From UBA1447 sp002329225 (GTDB taxonomy: Bacteria; Bacillota; Clostridia; Oscillospirales; Acutalibacteraceae): a DNA stretch of 64,000 bases. The notes beneath the pieces are model-generated. The model did not search any database. It was given only the letters and a program-made list of their open reading frames with translations, and was not told the origin of the DNA. The position numbers and the translations under genes are program-made. Positions 31,954-41,299 of this stretch are shown here, one piece after another. The stretch is taken from contig JBMNVN010000006.1 of the NCBI GenBank assembly GCA_050946835.1, positions 101,551 to 165,550 of the forward strand, given 5' to 3'. Every line of letters starts with the position of its first letter. The stretch's first letter is position 1.

Positions 31954-34788
31954 TCATTTATGTTTTTTTAAGTATTTATTAAGATACTGCCCCGTAAAGG
32001 ATTCCGCCACCCTTGCAACTTCTTCAGGCGTGCCCTGAGCCACTATCTTGCCGCCGCGGTCCCCTCCGTGCGGGCCCAGGTCAATAATGTGATCAGCCGT
32101 TTTTATAACATCAAGGTTATGTTCAATAACCAATACACTGTTTCCGGCATCCACAAGTTTTTGGAGCACATTTATAAGCCTGTGTACATCGGCGGCGTGC
32201 AGGCCCGTTGTAGGTTCATCGAGAATGTAAATGGTTTTACCCGTGGCACGTTTTGAAAGCTCGGTTGACAACTTTACCCTTTGCGCCTCACCGCCGGAAA
32301 GGGTAGGCGCCGGCTGGCCTATTTTTATATAACCGAGCCCCACATCAAAGAGGGTTTGCAGTTTGCGCTGAACTTTAGGTACGGCTCTGAAAAACTCAAG
32401 CCCCTCTTCCACCGTCATTTCCAACACTTCATAAATGTTTTTGCCTTTGTACCTTACTTCCAAAGTTTCCCTGTTATAACGGGCACCGTTGCAAACCTCA
32501 CAGGGTACATAAATATCGGCCAAAAAGTGCATCTCGATTTTCATAATCCCGTCACCCTGGCAGGCCTCACAGCGGCCGCCTTTAACGTTAAATGAAAATC
32601 TGTTCGACTTGTACCCCCTGTTTTTCGCATCCACCGTGGAGGCGTACAGCTCCCTGATATCCGTAAACACGCCGGTATATGTGGCCGGGTTTGAGCGAGG
32701 GGTACGCCCTATGGGTGACTGGTCTATGGCGATAACCTTATCCAACTCCGCCATACCCTGAATTTCTTTATGCGCTCCGGCGATTTTTCTTGCGCCGTTC
32801 AGTTCAGCCGCAAGTTTTTTGTAGAGTATCTCATTGACCAAAGAGGATTTACCGGAGCCTGAAACCCCGGTTACAACCACAAATTCACCTAAGGGAATTT
32901 CCACATCTATATTATCAAGATTGTTTTCGGCAGCTCCGATGATTTTCAAGAGCTTACCGTTGCCTTTTCTGCGCTCCTGAGGAATGGGAATTGAGCGCTT
33001 ACCGCTCAAATATTGGCCGGTCAGGGAGTTTTCGCAGTTTTTAATATCCTCCACGGTTCCCGAACAGACCACTTCACCGCCGTGAATACCCGCTCCGGGG
33101 CCGATGTCAATTATATGGTCGGCGGCATACATCGTCTCTTCATCGTGTTCCACAACAATAAGGGTATTGCCCAAGTCCCTGAGCCTTTTTAGTGTTGCCA
33201 GAAGTTTTGCGTTATCCCTTTGATGAAGGCCGATGCTGGGTTCATCCAGAATATAAATTACCCCCATCAATGAGGAACCTATTTGTGTTGCCAAGCGGAT
33301 ACGCTGACTTTCACCGCCGGATAAAGTTGCGGATGCCCGGGCCAAAGTCAGGTAGTCGAGCCCCACGCTGGTTAAAAAGTTCATCCTGTCAGATATTTCT
33401 TTAACAATAGATGAGGCAATAATCGAGTCCCGCTTTTTAAGTTTGAGGTTTTCTATAAACTCCAGCCCTTTGTTGACGGGCTTATTGACAAATTCATCAA
33501 TGTTTATTCCGCCAACCGTCACGCTCAAAGACGTTTTATTAAGCCGGGCGCCGTTACATTCCGGGCAACGGACGCCGGACATAAACTGCTCAATTTCCGC
33601 CCGTGCCCAGTCGCTGCTCGTTTCTTTATATCGGCGTTCAAGGTTATTGACCAAGCCCTCAAACTCCGTTTTGTAAGTTCCGCCCCCATATTCATTTTTG
33701 CGTTCCAGCGTTATCTTTTCACCTTTTGTGCCGTACAGAAGAGCATCAAAAGCGGCGGCGGGTAAATCTTTTACCGGCGTATCCATTGAAAATCCGAAAT
33801 GTTTGGCAAGACCCTCATAGTACATTTCGGCTATGGTTCCGCCTTCAGCAATAGACCAGCCGCTGGCTTTAACGGCTCCCTTACGGATGGATAAGTTTTT
33901 GTCGGGGATAATCAAATCCGGATCCGGCTTCATAAAGACACTTAACCCGGCACAAACGGGACAGGCGCCGAAGGGATTGTTGAATGAAAACATACGGGGA
34001 GTTAATTCCTCCATGCTCACCCCGTGTTCCGGGCAGGCATAGTTGAGAGAAAAGAGCATTTCTTCCCCGTCTATTATGTCTATAAGAAGCAGACCGCCGG
34101 AAAGTGAGGTGGCCGTTTCAATGGAATCTGCCAATCGGCTGCGGATTTCTTCATTTAAAACAAGGCGGTCTACAACCACTTCTATATCATGCTTTTTATT
34201 TTTGTCCAGTTTTATCTCTTCGCCGAGTTCATAAAAACTCCCGTCCACACGAACGCGCACAAAACCGCTTTTTCTTGCGGATTCAAGTTCTTTTACATGC
34301 TCCCCTTTTCTGCCCCTGACGATGGGCGACATAACCTGAAATTTTGTGCCCTCACTCAGCTGCATAACCCTGTCCACAATATCGTCAACCGTCTGTCTGG
34401 CAATTTCCACACCGCAAATCGGGCAATGGGGAATGCCTACCCGTGCGTAGAGCAGACGCAGGTAATCATAAATTTCCGTCACGGTTCCCACGGTTGAACG
34501 GGGATTTTTCGAGGTGGTTTTCTGGTCAATGGCTATGGCCGGTGAAAGCCCCTCTATGCTGTCCACATTCGGTTTTTCCATCTGACCCAAAAACTGCCTT
34601 GCATAGGCCGAAAGGGATTCCACATAGCGGCGCTGACCCTCGGCATAAATCGTGTCGAAGGCAAGGGAAGACTTACCCGAGCCGGATAAACCCGTTAAGA
34701 CCACAAGTTTATCTCTGGGGATTTCCACGGTAATATTCTTTAAATTATGTTCACGGGCACCCGTGACCACAAGGTTTTTGCGGGTCAA
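31954..34788 (-). CDS. uvrA: Excinuclease ABC subunit A
   Basis: The 944-residue ATPase is the damage sensor of nucleotide excision repair. Two ABC cassettes are seen: Walker A motifs GLSGSGKSSLAFDTIYAEG (residues about 31-49) and GVSGSGKSSLVNEIL, with two LSGGE signatures (ASATLSGGESQRIRLATQ and PAPTLSGGEAQRVKLSTE). Zinc-binding cysteines occur in CPICG, CPECNGARL and CEACQGDG/CEVCNGARYN. The TTG at 34788 fits the GGAGGA site better than the TTG six nt upstream. It follows uvrB closely. Confidence 0.97.
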   Translation of the reverse strand: MTRKNLVVTGAREHNLKNITVEIPRDKLVVLTGLSGSGKSSLAFDTIYAEGQRRYVESLSAYARQFLGQMEKPNVDSIEGLSPAIAIDQKTTSKNPRSTVGTVTEIYDYLRLLYARVGIPHCPICGVEIARQTVDDIVDRVMQLSEGTKFQVMSPIVRGRKGEHVKELESARKSGFVRVRVDGSFYELGEEIKLDKNKKHDIEVVVDRLVLNEEIRSRLADSIETATSLSGGLLLIDIIDGEEMLFSLNYACPEHGVSMEELTPRMFSFNNPFGACPVCAGLSVFMKPDPDLIIPDKNLSIRKGAVKASGWSIAEGGTIAEMYYEGLAKHFGFSMDTPVKDLPAAAFDALLYGTKGEKITLERKNEYGGGTYKTEFEGLVNNLERRYKETSSDWARAEIEQFMSGVRCPECNGARLNKTSLSVTVGGINIDEFVNKPVNKGLEFIENLKLKKRDSIIASSIVKEISDRMNFLTSVGLDYLTLARASATLSGGESQRIRLATQIGSSLMGVIYILDEPSIGLHQRDNAKLLATLKRLRDLGNTLIVVEHDEETMYAADHIIDIGPGAGIHGGEVVCSGTVEDIKNCENSLTGQYLSGKRSIPIPQERRKGNGKLLKIIGAAENNLDNIDVEIPLGEFVVVTGVSGSGKSSLVNEILYKKLAAELNGARKIAGAHKEIQGMAELDKVIAIDQSPIGRTPRSNPATYTGVFTDIRELYASTVDAKNRGYKSNRFSFNVKGGRCEACQGDGIMKIEMHFLADIYVPCEVCNGARYNRETLEVRYKGKNIYEVLEMTVEEGLEFFRAVPKVQRKLQTLFDVGLGYIKIGQPAPTLSGGEAQRVKLSTELSKRATGKTIYILDEPTTGLHAADVHRLINVLQKLVDAGNSVLVIEHNLDVIKTADHIIDLGPHGGDRGGKIVAQGTPEEVARVAESFTGQYLNKYLKKHK

Positions 34789-34808
34789 GTACAATTCCTC
34801 CGATTAAA

Positions 34809-36767
34809 CTAATTTCCTTTTCTGAGCTTTTCGATTTTATCCCGTAAATATGCGGCATGTTCAAACTCCAGTATTTTAGCCGCCGCCTTCATCTCCGCCG
34901 TCAGGCGTACTATCATCTGTTCCCGCTCTTTTCCGCTTAACCTTTTGCCGGGCTTGTCGTCATCAACTTTGCTCGATATTTCAAGTATATCCCTTACATC
35001 TTTTTTGATTGTTACGGGGGTTATACCTTTTTCCTCGTTATATTTTCTCTGTTTTTCCCGTCGGCGGGCGGTTTCTTTAATTGCGCTTTCCATAGACGGG
35101 GTGACGGAGTCGGCATACATAATAACCTCGCCCCCGGCATTGCGGGCAGCCCTGCCGATAGTTTGTATCAGGGATGTTTCGGAACGCAGGAAGCCTTCTT
35201 TGTCCGCATCCAGAATAATTACCAGGGATACCTCAGGCAAGTCCAAACCTTCCCTTAACAGGTTGATGCCGACAAGTACGTCGAACTCGCCCAGACGCAA
35301 ATCCCGAATGATTTCCATCCGTTCAATCGTTTCCACATCGTGGTGCATATAGCGCACCTTTATATCAAGGTCTTCCAGATAATCGGTGAGGTCTTCCGCC
35401 ATTTTTTTAGTCAGAGTGGTTATGAGCACCCGTTCATTTCTTGCGGTTCTGCCGTTAATTTCCGAAATCAAATCTTCAATCTGACCTCCGGTGGGCTTAA
35501 CGGTGACAATCGGGTCCAAAAGTCCGGTGGGACGGATAACCTGTTCAACAATCTGCGCACTCTTTTGTCTTTCAAAATCCCCGGGGGTGGCGCTGACAAA
35601 AATCTTTTGACCCGCCCGCTCATAAAACTCGTCAAAGGTCAATGGGCGGTTGTCATAGGCCGAGGGCAGGCGAAAACCGAACTCAATCAGATTGTCTTTA
35701 CGGGAACGGTCCCCGGCGTACATACCCCTGACCTGAGGCAGAGAAACATGGGATTCGTCCACAAAAAGGACAAAGTCTTCGGGGAAATAATTAAGCAGGG
35801 TAAAGGGCGCTGAACCGGGTTCACGCCCGGCCATAATCCGGGAATAGTTTTCTATCCCCTTGCAGAAGCCCGTTTCCCTGAGCATCTCAATATCATACTC
35901 CGTTCGCTGACGAATCCGCCGGGCTTCCAACAGTTTGCCGGCGCTTTCAAAATAGGCTTCTCTTTCCAGCATTTCTTCCCAAATATCACTAATGGCTTCC
36001 TCCATTTTATCGGGAGGGATAACATAGTGGGATGCGGGATAAATTGCCGTATGGGAGAGTACGCCCCTGACTTCCCCGGTCAGAGCGCGGATTTCGCTTA
36101 TGCGCTCCACCTCGTCGCCGAAAAACTCCACCCTTATGGCGTTTTCGTTGGAGTAAACGGGAAAAATTTCCACCACGTCGCCCCGTACCCTGAACATATT
36201 GCGGGTAAAGCTCAGGTCGTTGCGTTCATACTGAATCTCCACAAGTTTGGATATCAGGTCGTCACGCTTTTTCTTCATACCGGTGCGCAGAGAGATAACC
36301 ATGCTCCTGTAATCAATAGGGTTGCCCAAGGAATATATGCAGGAAACGCTGGCGACAATGATTACATCCCGCCTTTCAGACAAGGCGGAGGTGGCGGAGT
36401 GGCGGAGTTTGTCAATCTCGTCATTTATTGCCGAATCTTTTTCGATATAGGTATCCGTTGTGGGGATATAGGCTTCCGGCTGATAATAGTCGTAGTAACT
36501 GACAAAATATTCCACCGCATTTTCCGGAAAGAATTCCCTGAACTCACTGCAAAGTTGGGCCGCAAGGGTTTTATTGTGCGCCAAAACAAGCGCGGGTCTG
36601 TTAACCCGCGCAAGCACATTGGCCATTGTGAAGGTTTTACCCGAACCCGTTACGCCAAGAAGCGTTTGCTCCATGGCTCCCGAATTAAGGCCGTTTACAA
36701 GTTCTTCAATGGCCTGAGGCTGGTCACCTGTCGGCTCAAATTGAGAGTGTAAAACGAATTTATCCAT
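34809..36767 (-). CDS. uvrB: Excinuclease ABC subunit B
   Basis: The 652-residue helicase-like protein verifies damage with UvrA and recruits UvrC. It has Walker A GVTGSGKTFTMANV, the DNA-clamping beta-hairpin YDYYQPEAYIPTTDTYIEKD, LFVDESHVSLPQVRGMY, helicase motifs NLLREGLDLPEVSLV and QTIGRAARN, and a C-terminal UVR domain (KAAKILEFEHAAYLRDKIEK). It is in a pyrE-uvrB-uvrA operon; uvrC is not in the window. Confidence 0.97.
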   Translation of the reverse strand: MDKFVLHSQFEPTGDQPQAIEELVNGLNSGAMEQTLLGVTGSGKTFTMANVLARVNRPALVLAHNKTLAAQLCSEFREFFPENAVEYFVSYYDYYQPEAYIPTTDTYIEKDSAINDEIDKLRHSATSALSERRDVIIVASVSCIYSLGNPIDYRSMVISLRTGMKKKRDDLISKLVEIQYERNDLSFTRNMFRVRGDVVEIFPVYSNENAIRVEFFGDEVERISEIRALTGEVRGVLSHTAIYPASHYVIPPDKMEEAISDIWEEMLEREAYFESAGKLLEARRIRQRTEYDIEMLRETGFCKGIENYSRIMAGREPGSAPFTLLNYFPEDFVLFVDESHVSLPQVRGMYAGDRSRKDNLIEFGFRLPSAYDNRPLTFDEFYERAGQKIFVSATPGDFERQKSAQIVEQVIRPTGLLDPIVTVKPTGGQIEDLISEINGRTARNERVLITTLTKKMAEDLTDYLEDLDIKVRYMHHDVETIERMEIIRDLRLGEFDVLVGINLLREGLDLPEVSLVIILDADKEGFLRSETSLIQTIGRAARNAGGEVIMYADSVTPSMESAIKETARRREKQRKYNEEKGITPVTIKKDVRDILEISSKVDDDKPGKRLSGKEREQMIVRLTAEMKAAAKILEFEHAAYLRDKIEKLRKGN

Positions 36768-36808
36768 CTAAAGCTCCGTTAGCCTTTAAAAACAAGCGTA
36801 CAAGCGTC

Positions 36809-37390
36809 TTACTTTTTTCTGCTGCCGGGTTTAACAAGCTCGATTTCACCCGCTTTGCATAGGGGGCATTCATCGGCTTCCCATGAGGTAACATCCGCCC
36901 TGTAAACCGCCTTAAAGGGAACGCCGAAGTCGGCTTTGCCGCCGCTTCTGTCCACAATTGAACCCACACCGACAACTACTCCGCCGGCATTTTTCACAAG
37001 CTCCACAACCTCTTTTGCGGAACCGCCAGTGGTAATGGTATCTTCAACCACAAGCACCCGCTGCCCCGGCTCAATTGCAAAGCCGCGCCTCAGCACCATG
37101 GCTCCGTTTTCGTCCCGCTCGGTGAAAAAGTTTTCAGTCCCCGTGTGGCGGCTGACCTCATAAGCCAGCTGTACGGCTCCCATTGCGGGGCCTACTACAA
37201 GTTCCACATTGTCATCTTTAAAAAGTTCCGCCAATGCAGCGCAAAGCTCTTCACTGTACTTTGTGTTCCTGAAAATACGGGCACATTGCAGATATTTGTC
37301 ACTGTGTCTGCCGGACGTCAACAAAAAATGCCCTTCCAGCAATACAGCGGCTTCTTTAAGGATTTGCGTTACTCTTTCCTGACTTATCAT
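36809..37390 (-). CDS. pyrE: Orotate phosphoribosyltransferase
   Basis: The 193-residue enzyme joins orotate to PRPP in pyrimidine synthesis. The PRPP-binding motif is VLVVEDTITTGGSAKEV, and the N-terminal HFLLTSGRHSDKYLQCA segment is typical. The C-terminal pair of cysteines (ECPLCKAGE) marks the PyrE subtype often found outside the pyr operon. ATG 37390 is chosen over 37408 because GGAGG lies between them. It leads the pyrE-uvrB-uvrA run. Confidence 0.93.
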   Translation of the reverse strand: MISQERVTQILKEAAVLLEGHFLLTSGRHSDKYLQCARIFRNTKYSEELCAALAELFKDDNVELVVGPAMGAVQLAYEVSRHTGTENFFTERDENGAMVLRRGFAIEPGQRVLVVEDTITTGGSAKEVVELVKNAGGVVVGVGSIVDRSGGKADFGVPFKAVYRADVTSWEADECPLCKAGEIELVKPGSRKK

Positions 37391-37519
37391 AATTGGCACC
37401 TCCGTCATTTTTACAGCCCTTAGTATACACCATGACGGCTTATTTTAAAAGTACGCTTTATATGTTATAATCCTCCCGTTTCCGGTCGGAAGTATTCGCC
37501 ATTAAGGGAATGCGTTTAT
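37391..37519. promoter_or_regulatory. Divergent promoter region between pyrE and the pseudouridine synthase
   Basis: A perfect plus-strand -10 TATAAT is at 37466-37471 without a clear -35. On the minus strand TATACT (complement near 37421-37426) could serve pyrE. No known attenuator or operator was seen. Confidence 0.4.
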
Positions 37520-38479
37520 ATGAAAAGTTTTATTGTAAATGAAAACGATGCCGGGCAGCGGCTGGACAGGTTTGTTCAGAAAACCTGCCCCTCGCTCCCC
37601 TCTGCCCTTATGTACCGCTACATCCGCACAAAGCGGATAAAGCTGAACGGGAAAAAGGCGGAGATTGCTGTCCGCTTAAATCCGGGGGATGTAGTTGACT
37701 TTTATATAAACGATGAATTCTTCCTGCAAGATGAATACAAATACTCTTTTATGAGCACGGAAGTAAAGCCCGATATTATCTATGAGGATGAAAATATTCT
37801 GCTGCTGAACAAAGATGCCGGACTGCTTTGCCACCCTGACGACAGGGAGTTCAGCAACACCCTTATTGCCGGGGTACAGAAGTACCTTTATGAAAAGGGC
37901 GAGTACAAGCCGGAGAGCGAGGCCTCTTTTTCTCCGGCTCTTGTAAACAGAATTGACAGAAACACCGCCGGGATAGTGATAGCCGCAAAAAATGCGCAGG
38001 CGCTGAGAATACTCAACAGCAAGATGAAAGCCCGTCAGATAAGAAGATTTTACCTTTGCGCAGTGCAGGGAAGACCGCCGGAAGCCGACGGCCTTTTGAC
38101 AGCTTGGCTTTCAAAAGATGAGGACAAAAACACCGTTAAGATATATGACAGCCCGCAACCCGAAGCCAAAGATATTGTGACAAAGTACAGGGTAATAAAA
38201 AGCGAGGCGGGATTAAGTTTGCTGGAAGTGGAGTTAATAACGGGGCGCTCCCATCAAATAAGGGCACAATTCGCCCATGCGGGTTTCCCGCTTTCAGGGG
38301 ATGTAAAGTACGGAACAACCGGAAAGAACGCCCGCAAATATAAAACGCAGCTTTTGTGCTCCTACCGCCTGATTTTTGATTTTACGGAGGACAGCGGTAT
38401 TTTGAACTATCTTGCCGGGCAGGAGTTCAGCATAGCCGACGTTTGGTTTGCAAAGGACTTCCCAGAAAACATTTTGTGA
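37520..38479 (+). CDS. RluA-family 23S rRNA/tRNA pseudouridine synthase
   Basis: The 319-residue protein has an N-terminal S4-like RNA-binding domain (GQRLDRFVQKTCPSLPSALM, ending LNPGDVVDFYI). The RluA-type catalytic core follows: YEDENILLLNKDAGLLCHPD, then NRIDRNTAGIVIAAKN with the catalytic aspartate, and ELITGRSHQIRAQFAHAGFP. Members isomerise uridines in rRNA or tRNA; the target position (RluC or RluD) cannot be decided. It is a single gene ending at a strong hairpin. Confidence 0.92.
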   Translation: MKSFIVNENDAGQRLDRFVQKTCPSLPSALMYRYIRTKRIKLNGKKAEIAVRLNPGDVVDFYINDEFFLQDEYKYSFMSTEVKPDIIYEDENILLLNKDAGLLCHPDDREFSNTLIAGVQKYLYEKGEYKPESEASFSPALVNRIDRNTAGIVIAAKNAQALRILNSKMKARQIRRFYLCAVQGRPPEADGLLTAWLSKDEDKNTVKIYDSPQPEAKDIVTKYRVIKSEAGLSLLEVELITGRSHQIRAQFAHAGFPLSGDVKYGTTGKNARKYKTQLLCSYRLIFDFTEDSGILNYLAGQEFSIADVWFAKDFPENIL

Positions 38480-38498
38480 TTTACATAGGAATAGAAGA

Positions 38499-38556
38499 AA
38501 AAGCCTTGGCCCTGCTTTTGCGGTTTTCGCTGCAGTTCCAAGGCTTTTATTATTTA
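38499..38556. terminator. Bidirectional hairpin terminator; dispersed element copy B
   Basis: The perfect 11-bp stem AAAAGCCTTGG (38499-38509) / CCAAGGCTTTT (38538-38548) encloses CTGC/GCAG and GCG/CGC inner pairings around TTTTGCGGTTTTC. Flanking A- and T-tracts fit terminators on either strand. It shares AAGCCTTG and the GCGG-TTTTC core with copies A and C. Confidence 0.75.
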
Positions 38557-38621
38557 TGGTCCGCTTTTCTTAAGTTAGTTCTTATCCGCTCCGTTAAAGT
38601 CCTTTTTATGTCAGGAGATTA

Positions 38622-41213
38622 TTAGTCGTACAGCGGATATGCCTGCCCCGTTGTCTGGTCGATATCCGCAAAGTAGTTTTCAAAGTCAACAACAAATGCC
38701 GCATCGCCGGAATCTATGTTGCCGTCGCCGTTAAGGTCGGCGGCGCTAAGCACGGCGGCATCCGCAGCCGGGTCCCAATCAAGCATAAAGTTCTCGTAAT
38801 CCATGATACAGGTGGCATCCATGGCATCGATATTGCCGTCGCCGTTGACGTCGCCGAAAATTATGATGATGAAACTTTCGGATATTTCACTGCCGAGCAT
38901 AACATTCACCACTGTTCCGGTGCCGAAGCCGCAGGCCGTGGGCACATAGGCAATATCGTAACCCGGGGCGGCCAGCGCATAACCCTCCAGCGACGCAATG
39001 CCGGGCGCCAGGCCGTAAATAGTACCGTTGTCCCGGTTAATAACACAGCCCGAACCCTCTACGGGCATCAGGCTCTCTGAAAGCGCGGAGAAAGGAATGT
39101 TGTTGGCATTGGCATAAGTTTCGGCATAGGAACCGGCAAAGCCGCACATTGTAAGATTGGTACATTTATAAAATGCCCGTGTTCCTATACTCGTTACTCC
39201 GGGAAGAACGGTCACTCCGGTCAGATTAACGCAACCTCTGAAAGCATACATCGCAATGTTCGTCACGCTTGCAGGGACCTGATAGGTTGCACGGGTGTTG
39301 CCTATAGGATATTGAACCAAAACGGTTTTATCTTTATTGAACAGCACGCCGTTTTCATCATTTGAATAAAACCCGTTTGCGGCATCTACCGTTATGCTCG
39401 TCAAAGAGGTGCAGTAGCTAAACACCTGGTCGCCTATGCTTGTCACGCTTGCGGGAAGATTAACGCTTATCAGAGATTCACAGCTGAGGAACGCACCGTT
39501 GGCAATACTTGCCAATTGACTGCCGGCTTCAAAGGTGAAGGTTGCCAGAGCGACGCAGTAATAAAATGCGGTTTCACCCAAGCTCGTTACACTTGCGGGA
39601 AGATTGAATTCTGTCAAAGCGGGGCAGTTTTCAAACGCCCAATCGCCTATACTCGTCAGCTGACTCCCCTCTGCAATGGTGACACTCATCAGAGGTTCAC
39701 ACAAAGCAAACGCATAATCCCTTATAACCGTTACGCTTGAGGGGATGTTGACGCTTGTCAGATGAAGGCAAAAACCGAACGCCCAGCTGCCTATAATCGT
39801 TACACCTGCGGGGATTTGATATTCCGTTCGGGTATTGCCTACGGGATACTTAATCAAAACGGTTTTGTCTTTATTGAACAGCACGCCGTATTCATCACTT
39901 GAATAATGCTCGTTTGCGTTTTCCACCGTTATGCCTGTCAAAGAATCGATGTCAAACGAATGTTCATCAAGCATTGTAACGCTTGCGGGGAGATGGATCT
40001 CGGTTATCAGGGAACCGGAAAACACATGGGCGCCGATTCTCCTCACGCCTTCGGGAATAACGATATTTGTAAGAGAGGCGCAGTTTTCAAACGCCGAGTG
40101 ACCTATGACCTCCACGCTTGAAGGTATTTCAACAACTTCCAGAGAGGTGCAGTTTTCAAACGCATTATCCGCTATTATGCGGGTTCCGTCTAAAATAGAA
40201 TAAGTACCGCTAAGGGTGTCATTGGCGTGAAGCAGATAATTACCGATGTACAGCACATCGTTGTTCCAATTAGCAGCATCTTTATAGTATGCGGTATAAT
40301 AAAACGCTTCATCGCCTATGCCCGTCAGGCCGGCAGGGAGATTGATGTTTGCCAGAGCGATGCAGTTGCGAAATGCATAATCGCCAACACTTGTCAGCTG
40401 GCTGCCGGCTTCAAAGGTGAGGACGTTAAGACCGGTGCACATTTCAAAGGCCGAATTGCCTATACTTGTCACACATGCGGGTATATTGATGCTTGTGAGA
40501 GTTTTGCAGTTATTGAACGCATAATCGTTTATACTCGTCAGTTGGCAGCCCTCAGCAAAGGTGACAGTTGTCAGATATTTGCAATACGCAAAAGCATAGT
40601 TGCCCAAGCCTGTCACATTGGCGGGGATTTGATAAGTTGTTTCGGTTTTACCTGCAGGATAGATTAGTAAAACGGTTTTATCTTTATTGAACAACACACC
40701 GTTTTCATCACTTGAATAATGTTCATTTGCCGCATCCACCGTTATGCTTGTCATAGCCGTGTTTTCAAACAGTGAAAATATGCTTACACTCGTCACGCTT
40801 GCGGGTATGTTGAAGCTTGCAAGAGAAGCGCATGACGCAAACACCCAATTATCCAAATTTGTCAGTTGACTGCCCTCTTCAAAGGTGACGGTTGTAAGAG
40901 AAGGGCAGAAATAAAACGCATACCTGCCTATGGATGCCACGCTTGCAGGAATATAGACGCTCGTCAGAGAGTTCTTATTAAAGAACACCCATTTGTCTAT
41001 GCCCGTCACCGGGTAGCCGCCGAGAGTTGACGGAATAATCAGATCTCCGGTTGGCGAGGTGCAACCCGTAATTGTTGCTTTACCGTCGGTTACGGTGTAT
41101 TCAAAATCCCCTTCCGTTAATGCATTTACCGGTATTGAAAAATCACTGTCAATTATCGGCATTGCACCGAAGATCATTACCAGCGCTAAAACCGCCGCAA
41201 TCAGTTTTTTCAT
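38622..41213 (-). CDS. Secreted BspA-type leucine-rich-repeat protein with C-terminal dockerin
   Basis: The 863-residue protein has a signal peptide (MKKLIAAVLALVMIFGAMPI). A long array of LRR_5/BspA repeats follows, with units such as LTSVNIPSSVTVIRDYAFA and the insert SSDENGVLFNKDKTVL. The C-terminus has two dockerin-type calcium loops: GDVNGDGNIDAMDATCIMDY and ADLNGDGNIDSGDAAFVVDF. BspA repeats mediate binding to host, glycan or other cells; the dockerin should bind a cohesin. ATG 41213 fits AGGAAG eight nt upstream; the GTG at 41222 does not. It is a tandem paralogue of the next gene. Confidence 0.9.
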   Translation of the reverse strand: MKKLIAAVLALVMIFGAMPIIDSDFSIPVNALTEGDFEYTVTDGKATITGCTSPTGDLIIPSTLGGYPVTGIDKWVFFNKNSLTSVYIPASVASIGRYAFYFCPSLTTVTFEEGSQLTNLDNWVFASCASLASFNIPASVTSVSIFSLFENTAMTSITVDAANEHYSSDENGVLFNKDKTVLLIYPAGKTETTYQIPANVTGLGNYAFAYCKYLTTVTFAEGCQLTSINDYAFNNCKTLTSINIPACVTSIGNSAFEMCTGLNVLTFEAGSQLTSVGDYAFRNCIALANINLPAGLTGIGDEAFYYTAYYKDAANWNNDVLYIGNYLLHANDTLSGTYSILDGTRIIADNAFENCTSLEVVEIPSSVEVIGHSAFENCASLTNIVIPEGVRRIGAHVFSGSLITEIHLPASVTMLDEHSFDIDSLTGITVENANEHYSSDEYGVLFNKDKTVLIKYPVGNTRTEYQIPAGVTIIGSWAFGFCLHLTSVNIPSSVTVIRDYAFALCEPLMSVTIAEGSQLTSIGDWAFENCPALTEFNLPASVTSLGETAFYYCVALATFTFEAGSQLASIANGAFLSCESLISVNLPASVTSIGDQVFSYCTSLTSITVDAANGFYSNDENGVLFNKDKTVLVQYPIGNTRATYQVPASVTNIAMYAFRGCVNLTGVTVLPGVTSIGTRAFYKCTNLTMCGFAGSYAETYANANNIPFSALSESLMPVEGSGCVINRDNGTIYGLAPGIASLEGYALAAPGYDIAYVPTACGFGTGTVVNVMLGSEISESFIIIIFGDVNGDGNIDAMDATCIMDYENFMLDWDPAADAAVLSAADLNGDGNIDSGDAAFVVDFENYFADIDQTTGQAYPLYD

Positions 41214-41299
41214 AAATGACACTTCCTTTCTTAAAATTATTCAACTTTTCCAAAAACGCAATTCGGGTGCAGAAATACCGAGTTCACTTACACCGCATG

